Shown here: positions 8,701 to 16,834 of the stretch, piece by piece | Position numbering within the stretch: position 1 is the stretch's first letter | How the letters are laid out: the number at the start of each line of letters is the position of its first letter | Source of the DNA: CAYPNF01 sp964411985 | GTDB lineage: Bacteria > Verrucomicrobiota > Verrucomicrobiia > Limisphaerales > J093 | Assembly: GCA_964411985.1 (NCBI GenBank) | Contig: CAYPNF010000088.1 | Location: 1 to 27,209 of the forward strand | Length of the DNA stretch: 27,209 nucleotides | Direction: 5' to 3' | Translations under genes and position numbers: made by a program | Notes under the pieces: model-generated | Told to the model about the DNA's origin: nothing | The model's input: the letters and a program-made list of their open reading frames with translations, nothing else | Databases searched by the model: none

Positions 8701-9741
8701 ATGAATCAACGACTCATCCTTCCCAAGGGCTATCGGTCTCTCCTGGGAGTTCGTGAGACCGAAAGGGCCATCAAGAACCTGAAGGATTTCTTTGAGTTGA
8801 ATCTGGCGACAGAGCTCAGCCTGACCCGAGTGACCGCACCCTTGTTCGTCAAGGCGGGAACCGGAATCAATGATGACCTCAATGGTGTGGAGCGTCCTGT
8901 CTCCTTCCCCATCCCCGACATCCAGGGGGTTCGAGCGGAGATTGTTCAGTCCCTGGCGAAATGGAAACGCATGATGTTGGGCGAACTGAGTTTCGAACCG
9001 GGGTACGGCCTGTATACGGATATGAATGCCCTGCGCCCGGATGAGGCCCTGGATAACACTCATTCGGTCTACGTGGATCAGTGGGATTGGGAGCGGGTGA
9101 TCACTCCTCAGAACCGGAACGTCGAATTCCTCAAGAAGGTGGTCACGAAGCTTTACTCGATTCTGAAACGTACGGAGCAGTTTATCTACGAGCGGTATCC
9201 GGAGATCAAGCCAACCTTGCCGGAGGAGATCGTTTTTGTTCACACCCAAGACCTGCTTGACATGTATCCAGGGCAGTCGCCCAAGCAGCGCGAAGCCAGC
9301 TTCCTCCAAGCCCACGGCGCGGCTTTCATTATCGGCATCGGCGGACAACTCTCGGATGGCACCATCCACGACGGCCGAGCTCCAGATTATGATGACTGGT
9401 CTACGCCATCCCAGCCCGGTCATGTGGGGCTGAATGGCGACATATTTCTTTGGAACCCGATTTTGGAGATGGCTTTCGAGGTGTCTTCCATGGGAATCCG
9501 GGTAGACAAGGAGGCTTTGTTGCGCCAACTCACCATTCGGGGGTGCGAAGCCCGCAAAGAGCTCCTGTGGCACCGCAAGCTGCTGGCCGACGAAATGCCT
9601 CTCTCGATCGGAGGCGGCTTGGGGCAGTCCCGGCTTTGCATGTACTTCCTGCGGAAGGCTCATATCGGCGAGATCCAAGCGAGCCTTTGGCCCGACGAAA
9701 TGATCCAAACCTGTCGAGAGCATGGAATCCAACTGCTGTAA
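8701..9741 (+). CDS. asnA: aspartate--ammonia ligase (asparagine synthetase A)
   Basis: AsnA makes asparagine from aspartate, ammonia and ATP, with AMP and pyrophosphate released; it is a cytoplasmic homodimer related to class II aminoacyl-tRNA synthetases. The 346-residue protein aligns by eye over its whole length with E. coli AsnA (330 residues): SLAKWKRMMLGELSF, GLYTDMNALRPDE, HSVYVDQWDWERV, IGGQLSDGTIHDGRAPDYDD, HVGLNGDIFLWNPILE, FEVSSMGIRVD and GGGLGQSRLCMYFL are conserved blocks. The frame is open far upstream (to 7888), but that stretch is antisense to the flavin reductase. The ATG at 8701 gives the family N-terminus (MNQRLILPKGYRSLLG). A propeller-protein gene starts 19 bases after the stop, so the two may share a transcript, though no functional link is evident. 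Confidence 0.96.
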   Translation: MNQRLILPKGYRSLLGVRETERAIKNLKDFFELNLATELSLTRVTAPLFVKAGTGINDDLNGVERPVSFPIPDIQGVRAEIVQSLAKWKRMMLGELSFEPGYGLYTDMNALRPDEALDNTHSVYVDQWDWERVITPQNRNVEFLKKVVTKLYSILKRTEQFIYERYPEIKPTLPEEIVFVHTQDLLDMYPGQSPKQREASFLQAHGAAFIIGIGGQLSDGTIHDGRAPDYDDWSTPSQPGHVGLNGDIFLWNPILEMAFEVSSMGIRVDKEALLRQLTIRGCEARKELLWHRKLLADEMPLSIGGGLGQSRLCMYFLRKAHIGEIQASLWPDEMIQTCREHGIQLL

Positions 9742-9760
9742 GAGGGTGAAAAAGAAAGAC

Positions 9761-11272
9761 ATGTGGAGGTACTTAGGCTGTTTTGGCCTTGGTGCCCTGA
9801 CCGGAACTCTTGCCGCCCTGGCCGCGGATCAACCCCAATGGGGGCAGGCCTGGACCCGCAACTTGACCTCGTCGGAAACGGGTTTGCCCGCTTCTTTCAA
9901 TCCCCAAACGGGGGAGAATGTGCGCTGGACCGCAAAACTCGGAACCGAGACCCATTCTACACCGATCATCGCCAAGGGGAAGGTGTACATCGGCACCAAC
10001 AACGGCGATCCGCGCGATCCCAAGCACAAAGGAGATCGCGGGGTGCTCATGTGCTTCGAGGAAGCCACGGGAAAACTGCTTTGGCAGTTGGTGGTTCCCA
10101 AAAGGACCGAGGACATCTATTTCGACTGGCCCAACAGCGGAATGTCGAGCCCGGCTACGGTGGACGGTGATTTGGTTTACATGGTCAGCAACCGCGGGGA
10201 GGTGATGTGCCTCGACCCTGAGGGGTTGTCCAACGGCAACGGTGGGCCGTTCCAGGACGAAGGACGTCATATGACTCCCGCCGAGGAGCCGGCTCTCGCC
10301 ACCGGGCCTCTGGATGCAGATATCCTCTGGCTTTTCGATCTGACCGCCGGCGCCGGCATTTGGTCCCATGACGCCGCTCACAGCCCGATCCTGGTCCGCG
10401 GACCTCACCTCTACCTGAATACGGGCACTGGGGTAGACAACACGCACCGCAAGATCCGCACCCCGGACGCACCGAGCCTGATCGTTCTCGACAAAGCCAC
10501 CGGGCGCCTCCTGGCTCGTGAGCGGGAGGGGATTGCACCCAACATTTTTCACAGCACCTGGGCGCCACCTTCCATGGCAGTGGTGAATGGGCGGGAGCTC
10601 ATCTTTTTTGAGGCAGGCAATGGGATCGTATATGGCTTCGAGCCCATTCCCACCAACACCGTCTCCGCCGACGTCCTGACGCTCAAGAAGGTGTTCCAGT
10701 ACGATTTCGATCCAACCTCCCCCAAGGAGGAAGTGCACCGCTTTACCACCAATAAGAGGGAAAGCCCCAGCAACTTCTACGGTCTGCCGGTCTTTGTCGA
10801 CAACCACCTCTATATCGCCGGGGGAGGGGACAACTGGTGGGGCAAGAACGAGGCGTGGGCCAAATGCATCGATGTCACTCAAACCGGTGATGTCACCAAG
10901 ACCGCTGAGAAGTGGTCCTATCCCTTGGGCAAACATACCTTCTCCACCGTGGCGGTTTGGAACAACCTGGCCTTTATCGCGGATGTCAGCCGGAATGTTC
11001 ATTGCCTGGATGCTCGGACAGGCAAGCCGCACTGGACCCACGAACTGAAAGGGGAAATCTGGTCTTCGACGATGATTGCGGACGGCAAAGTCTACATTGG
11101 CACCCGCCGCGGGGACTTCTGGGTTTTCGCAGCCAGTGCCGAGAAGAAGATCCTTTCCACCCTCGAGTTGGGCGAGCCGATCAGTTCCACCGTGACGGTG
11201 GCCAACGGGGTGGTCTATGTCGCCACCATGAGCCAGCTCTACGCTCTCCAGGAGGGAAAGAATCTCAAATAG
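9761..11272 (+). CDS. exported PQQ-type (BamB-like) beta-propeller protein
   Basis: This protein of about 503 residues starts with a signal peptide (MWRYLGCFGLGALTGTLAAL, likely cleaved near ALAAD), so it should act in the periplasm or on the surface. The rest is a run of PQQ-like/WD-type blades of the pattern T-P-x-(V/I)-x(3)-G-K-V-Y-I-G-x-x-x-G-x-(L/V)-x-C-x-D/E-x-x-T-G-K-x-x-W. Examples are STPIIAKGKVYIGTNNGD, CLDARTGKPHWTHELKGEIW and TMIADGKVYIGTRRGDFWVF. Proteins of this type are usually annotated as PQQ-binding-like or outer membrane protein assembly BamB-like; no quinoprotein dehydrogenase catalytic motifs were recognised, so an enzyme role is unproven. GTG at 9746 is an alternative start giving VKKKDMWRYL, a more basic n-region. 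It follows asnA closely. Confidence 0.85.
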   Translation: MWRYLGCFGLGALTGTLAALAADQPQWGQAWTRNLTSSETGLPASFNPQTGENVRWTAKLGTETHSTPIIAKGKVYIGTNNGDPRDPKHKGDRGVLMCFEEATGKLLWQLVVPKRTEDIYFDWPNSGMSSPATVDGDLVYMVSNRGEVMCLDPEGLSNGNGGPFQDEGRHMTPAEEPALATGPLDADILWLFDLTAGAGIWSHDAAHSPILVRGPHLYLNTGTGVDNTHRKIRTPDAPSLIVLDKATGRLLAREREGIAPNIFHSTWAPPSMAVVNGRELIFFEAGNGIVYGFEPIPTNTVSADVLTLKKVFQYDFDPTSPKEEVHRFTTNKRESPSNFYGLPVFVDNHLYIAGGGDNWWGKNEAWAKCIDVTQTGDVTKTAEKWSYPLGKHTFSTVAVWNNLAFIADVSRNVHCLDARTGKPHWTHELKGEIWSSTMIADGKVYIGTRRGDFWVFAASAEKKILSTLELGEPISSTVTVANGVVYVATMSQLYALQEGKNLK

Positions 11273-11308
11273 ACCAGCACTTCCCAGGTCTCGGGTTGGT
11301 CCAACGGC

Positions 11309-11333
11309 TCAGAAGATTCCTCGAAGCTTCTGA
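11309..11333. terminator. possible stem-loop between convergent genes
   Basis: TCAGAAG (11309-11315) and CTTCTGA (11327-11333) form a 7-bp inverted repeat with an 11-base loop, overlapping the stop codon of the minus-strand hydrolase. It lies just past the end of the propeller gene. There is no clear T-tract, so a terminator function is only a guess from position. Confidence 0.2.
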
Positions 11334-12226
11334 TCGTACCAGTCCGCGAATTTGCCAATGTCGTACGTCATGGTCAGCCATCCGTGTTTTTTCCCCGGAT
11401 GGACCACCAGGGTGATGGGTTTGCCAACGGCGCGGGCCTTTTCTTGAAACCACTCTGATTGCTCCAACGGCGTTAAGGTGTCCGCATCCCCGTGATGGAT
11501 CAGGATTGGCGGCAGGTTACTGGTGACATAATTGAGGGGGGAGGATTCACGGCCGATCACCTGCCAAACGGCAACATTGGTGCCCTGCGGCCCAAATGCC
11601 TTGCGAAAGCTCTTGGGTGGACCGCCGTCATGCAGGTTTTCCGTGGACTTGCCCAGGTTGACCAAGTCGGTAACAGGGAAGAAAATCGCCACTGCCTGCA
11701 CCGCACTGCTCTCACGGTCCGCGGGGTCCGCGGCGTCTGGCCTGCCCGGTCCTCCTCGAGTTGCCAGCATGAGGCTTAGGTGCCCGCCTGCGCTTCCGCC
11801 ACTCACTCCCAGTCGGTCCGGTCGGATGCCGTATTCCTGGGCGTGGTAGCGCACGTAGCGCACGGCGCGGTGCATATCCTCGATGATCTCCATGACGCTT
11901 GAGTCGGGTTGCGAGACGTGATAGATCGGAAACACCGTATAACCATGGCGCAGCAGGGGAGCTGCCATCCAAACAGGAAAGTCGCCCGGCTTCTGCGATT
12001 TCCAGCCCCCGCTTACCAGCATGAGAACCCCGTACCCATTTGGCTTCGCAGGCCGGAAAACATCCAAGGCCAAATCACGATTGCCTCGCTTTCCATACGG
12101 GATGGCGTCGGTCCTTTGAATGGTAGGATGGTGGTACCACCAGCCGATGCCGAAGAGGGCTGCGGCGAGCACCAAGAGGATCGCCAGCGAAAGCAAAAAT
12201 ACCTTGAACAGGCGTCGAAAGGACAT
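11309..12226 (-). CDS. membrane-anchored alpha/beta hydrolase (BD-FAE/carboxylesterase-like)
   Basis: This 305-residue protein has an N-terminal hydrophobic helix (residues 7-30) that should anchor or export it. An alpha/beta-hydrolase domain follows. The nucleophile elbow is GVSGGSAGGHLS with Ser145, and the acid and base are probably Asp249 (HHGDADTLTP) and His281 (HPGKKHGW). The oxyanion-loop region is LMLVSGGWKSQ in place of the usual HGGG. This pattern fits the bifunctional xylan deacetylase/feruloyl esterase (BD-FAE) and hormone-sensitive-lipase-like esterases that remove ester groups from polysaccharides or small molecules. The frame is open much further upstream (to 13066), but that part is antisense to the next gene; ATG 12226 begins exactly at the signal-anchor. 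Substrate is not predictable. Confidence 0.87.
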   Translation of the reverse strand: MSFRRLFKVFLLSLAILLVLAAALFGIGWWYHHPTIQRTDAIPYGKRGNRDLALDVFRPAKPNGYGVLMLVSGGWKSQKPGDFPVWMAAPLLRHGYTVFPIYHVSQPDSSVMEIIEDMHRAVRYVRYHAQEYGIRPDRLGVSGGSAGGHLSLMLATRGGPGRPDAADPADRESSAVQAVAIFFPVTDLVNLGKSTENLHDGGPPKSFRKAFGPQGTNVAVWQVIGRESSPLNYVTSNLPPILIHHGDADTLTPLEQSEWFQEKARAVGKPITLVVHPGKKHGWLTMTYDIGKFADWYDQKLRGIF

Positions 12227-12232
12227 GGGCAG

Positions 12233-12261
12233 AAGGTATCGACGCTGGTTTGATGTTGCAA
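12233..12261 (-). promoter_or_regulatory. possible promoter of the alpha/beta hydrolase, near-leaderless
   Basis: On the minus strand TTGCAA (12261-12256) and TACCTT (12238-12233) are 17 bases apart. The -10-like element ends only six bases before the ATG at 12226, so a start there would give a leaderless or almost leaderless mRNA. The gene has no Shine-Dalgarno sequence, which is consistent, but the match is modest. Confidence 0.3.
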
Positions 12262-12311
12262 GTGTCTGGCTCCAGATTGCTAGATAACAAACGGTTGCGT
12301 GGGAGAGTTGT

Positions 12312-12340
12312 TTGACAAGTGCAAACGTTGAGATCATACT
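12312..12340 (+). promoter_or_regulatory. sigma-70-type promoter of the large secreted protein
   Basis: A perfect -35 TTGACA (12312-12317) is followed after 17 bases by CATACT (12335-12340), four of six matches to TATAAT. Transcription from about 12347 would leave a leader of roughly 140 bases before the ATG at 12486. No riboswitch-like fold was recognised in that leader. The 259-base gap 12227-12485 otherwise holds only the divergent hydrolase promoter. Confidence 0.55.
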
Positions 12341-12485
12341 TTTCCACATAATCCTGGAAAGCCGCCACGATTTCGAGACCGCTCCAAGATTGCTTTGGAG
12401 ACATGGCCTGGAACGAGGTGGGCAACGGTGTAAACTCGATGGGCGTTTCCGGACGCTCCCGCAAATTCGCAACGCGTCAAATCCT

Positions 12486-15400
12486 ATGAGAAAAAAAGGC
12501 TGGTTCAGATCCGCGGTGGCAGAAAGCCTAGTGCTGTTCAGTGCTGGCATCTTAACGTGTGCAGTCGGGCAGGCGCGAGTCCTGGACAACTTCAACGACA
12601 ATACCAAGACCGACTGGACGGATTCCAACCCGGGGCGCCCTACCATCGTTCTTCCAGGCGGTGAAGAAAAGGATGGCAAATTTACGTTCACTTTGCCGGC
12701 GGTTGGCCAGTCGATTTTTGTCAACAGCACGAAAACGAGTGAAACGTTCGAGTTGAAAGAGGGGCGCTCAGTGGAATTTCGGGTGGACTTGCTGAGCGGG
12801 TTTGGTGGCGACTCTTTTGCGGTTCTCGCCTGGATCCCGCAGGCGACTGGGGCTGACACGCTGGCCGGATATGGGATGGCCAAGTCGGAGACCGACATCC
12901 TGGTTACCAAGGGGATCAACAAGTATTTCCACGATGAGAATCCCGCACAAGCGATCAAGAACTCCAACGTGACGCTCGTGCTTGGACTCAAGGTGAGTGG
13001 CGGCAATGTCCTCATCCACAGCCAGATTCTGGACAAGGACGCCAACAACGCGGTTCTTTTCGACAAGACCTATGTGGATACTCCAGCGGCTGACCTTCTC
13101 GCCACTGGCAGCGATAGCCCTCCGGCGCCCTTTATCACCACTGGTAACTTTGTGCTCTATTTGTACGAGGACAACGGCAAGAGCCAGGAGTACTACCAAG
13201 TCGTATTGGACAACGCCGAGGTCTTTGTGACAGAAGAAACAATCCTGGATGATTTCAACGACAATACGAAAACGGGTTGGACAGACTCCAACCCCGGTCG
13301 CCCCACGGTTGTGCTCCCTGGGGGCAGTGAACAGAACCAGCGTTTCGAGTTTCTTCTCCCTGCCGTGGGACAGTCCATCTTCGTCGACAGTACCAAGACC
13401 ACTCGCGAGTTTGATCTAGCTGAGGGGACCTATCACGAATTCCGGGTCGACATGGTCAGTGGGTTCGGCGCCGACTCGTTTGGCATCCTCGCATGGATTC
13501 CCAACTCGACGGGAGGCGACACTCTGGCGGGCTACGGCATTGCGAAATCGGAAACGGACGTCTTGATCACCAAGGGAATCAACAAATACTTCTTCAACGC
13601 AAATCCCACTCCCTCGATCAAGAATGAGAATGTAACTTTGGTACTCGGTCTGCTGGTTCAGAACGGCAACGTGACTATCCACGGCCAGATTCTGGATAAA
13701 GACGCCAACAACGCGGTTCTTTTCGATAAAACTTTCGTGGACACTCCCGCAGCGGATATTCTAGCCGACGGAGAGGACAATCCTTCGGCGCCTTTTGTCA
13801 CCACGGGAAAGGTGGTTCTGTACCTCTATGAAGACAACGGAAAGACCCAGGACCACTATGAGGTCATCTTCGATAACTTGATCGCCGTGGCCCCGCCGGC
13901 CGCCGCGAACGTGGCCCCCATCATTTCCGACGCGTCCCCTTTGAACGGTTCCAATTTCCTGCCCCCCTCCACGAAGGTCTCCTTCAAAGTCTCCGATGAC
14001 CGCGATCTTGCCGACGACAAGATCTCCATCACCCTAAACGGCACGGTTTACACGAAGGCCAATGGCCTGGTCTTGAGTGGCTCCGCCAATGCCCGCACTG
14101 CGACGCTGGGGGGCTTGACCAACAATGTGAATTATGTTGGCTCGCTGGACGTGGTGGATGCTGATGGATTGGCTGTCAGCCAGTCCCTCAGTTTCGACAC
14201 ATTTGAGACTTCTCTGTTTGTGATTGAAACGGAGGATTACAATTTCGATAGCGGATCTTACTTCACCAACCCGGTGATTACGCCCGTAGGCGGAGGGGTC
14301 TCAGACAACTCCTACACCGATCGTGCTGGGGTTGAGGGTGTTGACTTCCATGACACCCGTACCGCGCCCAACGGTGGAGACACCGAGTATCGAACGGCGG
14401 ACCCGGTACGCATGGCCAGGACGCTGGACTCGAGGAGGACGAAATACTCAAGCCTGGGTGATGTGGAGTCGGGTTACATTGATTACGACGTTGGCGATTT
14501 GGCCGTCGATGAGTGGTTGAACTACACGCGCGATTTCAAAGCTGGTTCCTACGAGATTTATCTGCGCGAGGCTGTGGTCAACTTCAATCAGGCGGAGAGT
14601 GTTCTCGAACAAGTTACCTCCGACCGCACGGTTCCCAGCCAAACGACTCTTGGTCTTGGCAGTTTCATCGGCAAGCTATCCGGTTTCAGTTGGCGGAACG
14701 TGCCATTGACGGATGCCACGGGTAAGAAGGTTGTGCTACGGCTTTCAGGGGTGACTACGCTTCGGCTCCGCCATGTGACTGCTGATACCGATTCTGCCAC
14801 CCGGTACTTGAACTATCTCGCTTTCCTGCCTGTGGCTGACGCAGGGGTCCAGCGGGCGACGGTCTCAAGTACTTCACCCGCCAACGGGGAGACTGTTCAG
14901 ACGGTCAGCCCTCAGGTCACCGCTGAAATCCGCAACCGCGACACTTCGGTGAAGGTGGATACCGTCAAGCTAGCCTTCAACGGACAAACGGTGGCCGCCC
15001 AGGTTGCGGCAACCGCCGATGGAGCAACGCTATCGTACGCCATCGCACCGCTCCCGGCTCCTGGCGCGACCAACACCGCCAAGATCACGTTTAAGGATAG
15101 CGCCGATGTGGAGGTTTCCACCGAGTGGAGTTTTGTGGTCTCCTACATGCAACTGGACGCCGCCAACCGCGCTTCAGGGACCGGCAAGGATCGGGGATTT
15201 ACCGTGCGCATGGTGCAGGCTCCCGAAGGCTCAGGTCTGGCGAACGACCTCCAGCGCGCCGAGGATCAGCTGGCTTTGAGCCCCTCCATTCCTGCGCCGA
15301 TCATCGATACCAATACCGTGGAGCAGGTGGTCAATATGGCCCAGGATGCCAGCGGTGGGGGCAACTTCCCCAACAAGTACTACGTACCCGGTTTGGACGA

Positions 15401-15950
15401 AAGCTCGTCCGCAACCGACGACTTCAGCGTTGAAGCCCAGGCCTACTTGGATTTGGCGCCGGGAGCTTATCGCTTCGGAGTTGTGACTGACGATGGCTAC
15501 AAGATCTCTGCGGGTACAAGTTTGAGCTCGCAAACCCCCGTCTTGGGCTACCGGAACGGTACCGCCAACGAAACCTTTGATTTCGTGGTGCCCGCTGCAG
15601 GTCTGTATCCGTTCCGCATGATCTGGTACGAGAGGTCAGGCAATGCTTACGCCGAGTGGTTCTCCGTGAATCTCTCCTCTGGGGAGAAGACGCTGATCAA
15701 CGACCCTGCCGCCTCCAATGCCATCAAGGCTTACCGGACTCTCCAGGCGCCGTCCCTCGTCGTTCGGTCATCCGCCAGCGTGACTGGACCGTTCGTGGAT
15801 GACGCCACGGCGCAAATCGACACCAACGCCAAGCGGGTGACTGTGCCCGTGAATGGCCCGGTGCGGTTCTATCAGCTCTTCGGAGCCGGCACACTGACCA
15901 TTAAGACCATCAGCGTGAGCGGTGGAAATGTGGTGCTGACCTACGAATAG
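12486..15950 (+). CDS. large secreted multidomain protein with duplicated N-terminal module, CBM6-like and PA14-like regions
   Basis: This 1154-residue protein begins with a basic n-region and hydrophobic core (MRKKGWFRSAVAESLVLFSAGI), a signal peptide probably cleaved after CAVGQA. Residues 32-252 and 253-about 470 are two copies of one module: both start with (V/I)LD(N/D)FNDNTKT and both contain GYG(M/I)AKSETD and KDANNAVLFDKT. An Ig/cadherin-like stretch follows (about 480-575). A CBM6-like region starts IETEDYNFDSGSYFTNP (about 580-785) and contains DVGDLAVDEWLNYTRDF. A second Ig-like stretch (about 790-885) and a PA14-like region (about 890-1075, GAYRFGVVTDDGYKISAG and YPFRMIWYERSG) come next. 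No catalytic domain was recognised, so a binding or surface role is more likely than an enzyme. The duplicated module could not be named. Confidence 0.85.
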   Translation: MRKKGWFRSAVAESLVLFSAGILTCAVGQARVLDNFNDNTKTDWTDSNPGRPTIVLPGGEEKDGKFTFTLPAVGQSIFVNSTKTSETFELKEGRSVEFRVDLLSGFGGDSFAVLAWIPQATGADTLAGYGMAKSETDILVTKGINKYFHDENPAQAIKNSNVTLVLGLKVSGGNVLIHSQILDKDANNAVLFDKTYVDTPAADLLATGSDSPPAPFITTGNFVLYLYEDNGKSQEYYQVVLDNAEVFVTEETILDDFNDNTKTGWTDSNPGRPTVVLPGGSEQNQRFEFLLPAVGQSIFVDSTKTTREFDLAEGTYHEFRVDMVSGFGADSFGILAWIPNSTGGDTLAGYGIAKSETDVLITKGINKYFFNANPTPSIKNENVTLVLGLLVQNGNVTIHGQILDKDANNAVLFDKTFVDTPAADILADGEDNPSAPFVTTGKVVLYLYEDNGKTQDHYEVIFDNLIAVAPPAAANVAPIISDASPLNGSNFLPPSTKVSFKVSDDRDLADDKISITLNGTVYTKANGLVLSGSANARTATLGGLTNNVNYVGSLDVVDADGLAVSQSLSFDTFETSLFVIETEDYNFDSGSYFTNPVITPVGGGVSDNSYTDRAGVEGVDFHDTRTAPNGGDTEYRTADPVRMARTLDSRRTKYSSLGDVESGYIDYDVGDLAVDEWLNYTRDFKAGSYEIYLREAVVNFNQAESVLEQVTSDRTVPSQTTLGLGSFIGKLSGFSWRNVPLTDATGKKVVLRLSGVTTLRLRHVTADTDSATRYLNYLAFLPVADAGVQRATVSSTSPANGETVQTVSPQVTAEIRNRDTSVKVDTVKLAFNGQTVAAQVAATADGATLSYAIAPLPAPGATNTAKITFKDSADVEVSTEWSFVVSYMQLDAANRASGTGKDRGFTVRMVQAPEGSGLANDLQRAEDQLALSPSIPAPIIDTNTVEQVVNMAQDASGGGNFPNKYYVPGLDESSSATDDFSVEAQAYLDLAPGAYRFGVVTDDGYKISAGTSLSSQTPVLGYRNGTANETFDFVVPAAGLYPFRMIWYERSGNAYAEWFSVNLSSGEKTLINDPAASNAIKAYRTLQAPSLVVRSSASVTGPFVDDATAQIDTNAKRVTVPVNGPVRFYQLFGAGTLTIKTISVSGGNVVLTYE
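12579..13886 (+). repeat. tandem duplication of a 221-codon module inside the large secreted protein
   Basis: Copy 1 runs from 12579 to 13241 and copy 2 from 13242 to about 13886, a period of 663 bases. The longest stretch that is almost identical at DNA level encodes KDANNAVLFDKT (about 13039-13072 and 13702-13735); elsewhere the copies share protein motifs more than bases, so the duplication is not recent. Both copies keep the same order of motifs with almost no insertions. Confidence 0.9.
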
Positions 15951-15971
15951 TCCAGAGGTCGGTGAGTGCAA

Positions 15972-16036
15972 CGCTCGCCTGGGCGAGAACCCAGGCGGAG
16001 CGGCTCGAGATTGTCGCGGCGGGGATGACCCGCCGC
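15972..16036. terminator. two GC-rich stem-loops between convergent genes
   Basis: The first stem pairs GCCTGGG (15977-15983) with CCCAGGC (15990-15996), extended by CGCT/AGCG outside (15972-15975 with 15999-16002). The second is a perfect 8-bp stem GCGGCGGG (16016-16023) with CCCGCCGC (16029-16036), a 5-base loop, and then GCTTCTCGTTTTGG. They lie just after the large secreted protein and before the end of the convergent methyltransferase. The T-run is short, so they are probable but not certain terminators. Confidence 0.55.
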
Positions 16037-16078
16037 GCTTCTCGTTTTGGAGCTTCGAGTCGAGAAACGTAAGCAAGC

Positions 16079-16834
16079 CTAACGAGCGCCTTCTTGCGCC
16101 CTGCCTGTCATCGGGACGAATCGAACGGGAAGAGTGCGCAGAAGGTGGAGCCGTCCGTCACGCTTTTCGGAGACATAGAGTTCCTGGACCCCAAGGCCAC
16201 CGACGGGGATCACCATTCGCCCCCCTTCCTTCAGTTGCTGGACCAATGGCTCTGGTACCCTGTCCGGGGCGCAGGTGACGATGATCGAGTCGAATGGGGC
16301 GTGCTCTGGCCAGCCACGATAGCCATCGCCTATCTTGGTGAAGACGTTGGTGTATCCGAGTCGCTGGAGGTCAACCGTCGCTCGAAGGCCCAGCGGCTCC
16401 ACGATCTCAATCGTGTATACCTTGGCGACCAACCGAGCTAGGACCGCTGCCTGGTAGCCGGATCCGGTTCCAATCTCTAGAACGGAGTGGTGAGCAGCCG
16501 GGGCCAGCTGCTCCGTCATGAAAGCCACGATGTACGGTTGGGAAATGGTCTGTCCATGCCCGATGGCTAGCGGATAATCTTCGTAGGCCCGGCTCCGTAG
16601 ACCCTCCGGCACAAACTCGTGTCGGGGTACTTCCGCCATGGCCTCGAGTACCCGGCGATCCGTGATGTCTCTTCCAGGAGCCTGAAGTTGCTCCCGTACC
16701 ATCCACTGGCGTTGGAGGGTCCAATCCATCCGTTTGGCGTCCTTTGGGTCCGAGGGCGGCGTACAGGAAACCGTCCCCGCAAGTGCGGCCGACAAGAGCA
16801 GGGCGACAGGACTTATCAGTCCTCGAGCAGCCAT
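16079..16834 (-). CDS. pcm: protein-L-isoaspartate O-methyltransferase with an export-type N-terminus
   Basis: PCMT methylates isoaspartyl residues in aged proteins using S-adenosylmethionine, starting their repair. The 251-residue protein shows the family blocks: VREQLQAPGRDITDRRVLEAM, VPRHEFVP, YEDYPLAIGHGQTISQPYIVA and the SAM motif VLEIGTGSGYQAAVLARL. They continue with GDGYRGWPEHAPFDSIIVTCAP and GGRMVIPVGG. About 35 extra residues precede the usual start: MAARGLISPVALLLSAALAGTVSC, a hydrophobic signal-like segment ending in Cys with a weak lipobox (TVSC). If this ATG is right the enzyme is exported; an internal ATG at 16729 (MDWTLQRQW) would give a normal cytoplasmic PCMT. The upstream ATG overlaps the end of the preceding hydrolase gene by 19 bases, suggesting translational coupling. 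Confidence 0.92.
   Translation of the reverse strand: MAARGLISPVALLLSAALAGTVSCTPPSDPKDAKRMDWTLQRQWMVREQLQAPGRDITDRRVLEAMAEVPRHEFVPEGLRSRAYEDYPLAIGHGQTISQPYIVAFMTEQLAPAAHHSVLEIGTGSGYQAAVLARLVAKVYTIEIVEPLGLRATVDLQRLGYTNVFTKIGDGYRGWPEHAPFDSIIVTCAPDRVPEPLVQQLKEGGRMVIPVGGLGVQELYVSEKRDGRLHLLRTLPVRFVPMTGRAQEGAR

Noticed and set aside
12227..13066. Upstream extension of the minus-strand alpha/beta hydrolase frame
   Set aside because: It is antisense to the first module of the large secreted protein and has no signal or domain; the hydrolase starts with its membrane anchor at 12226.
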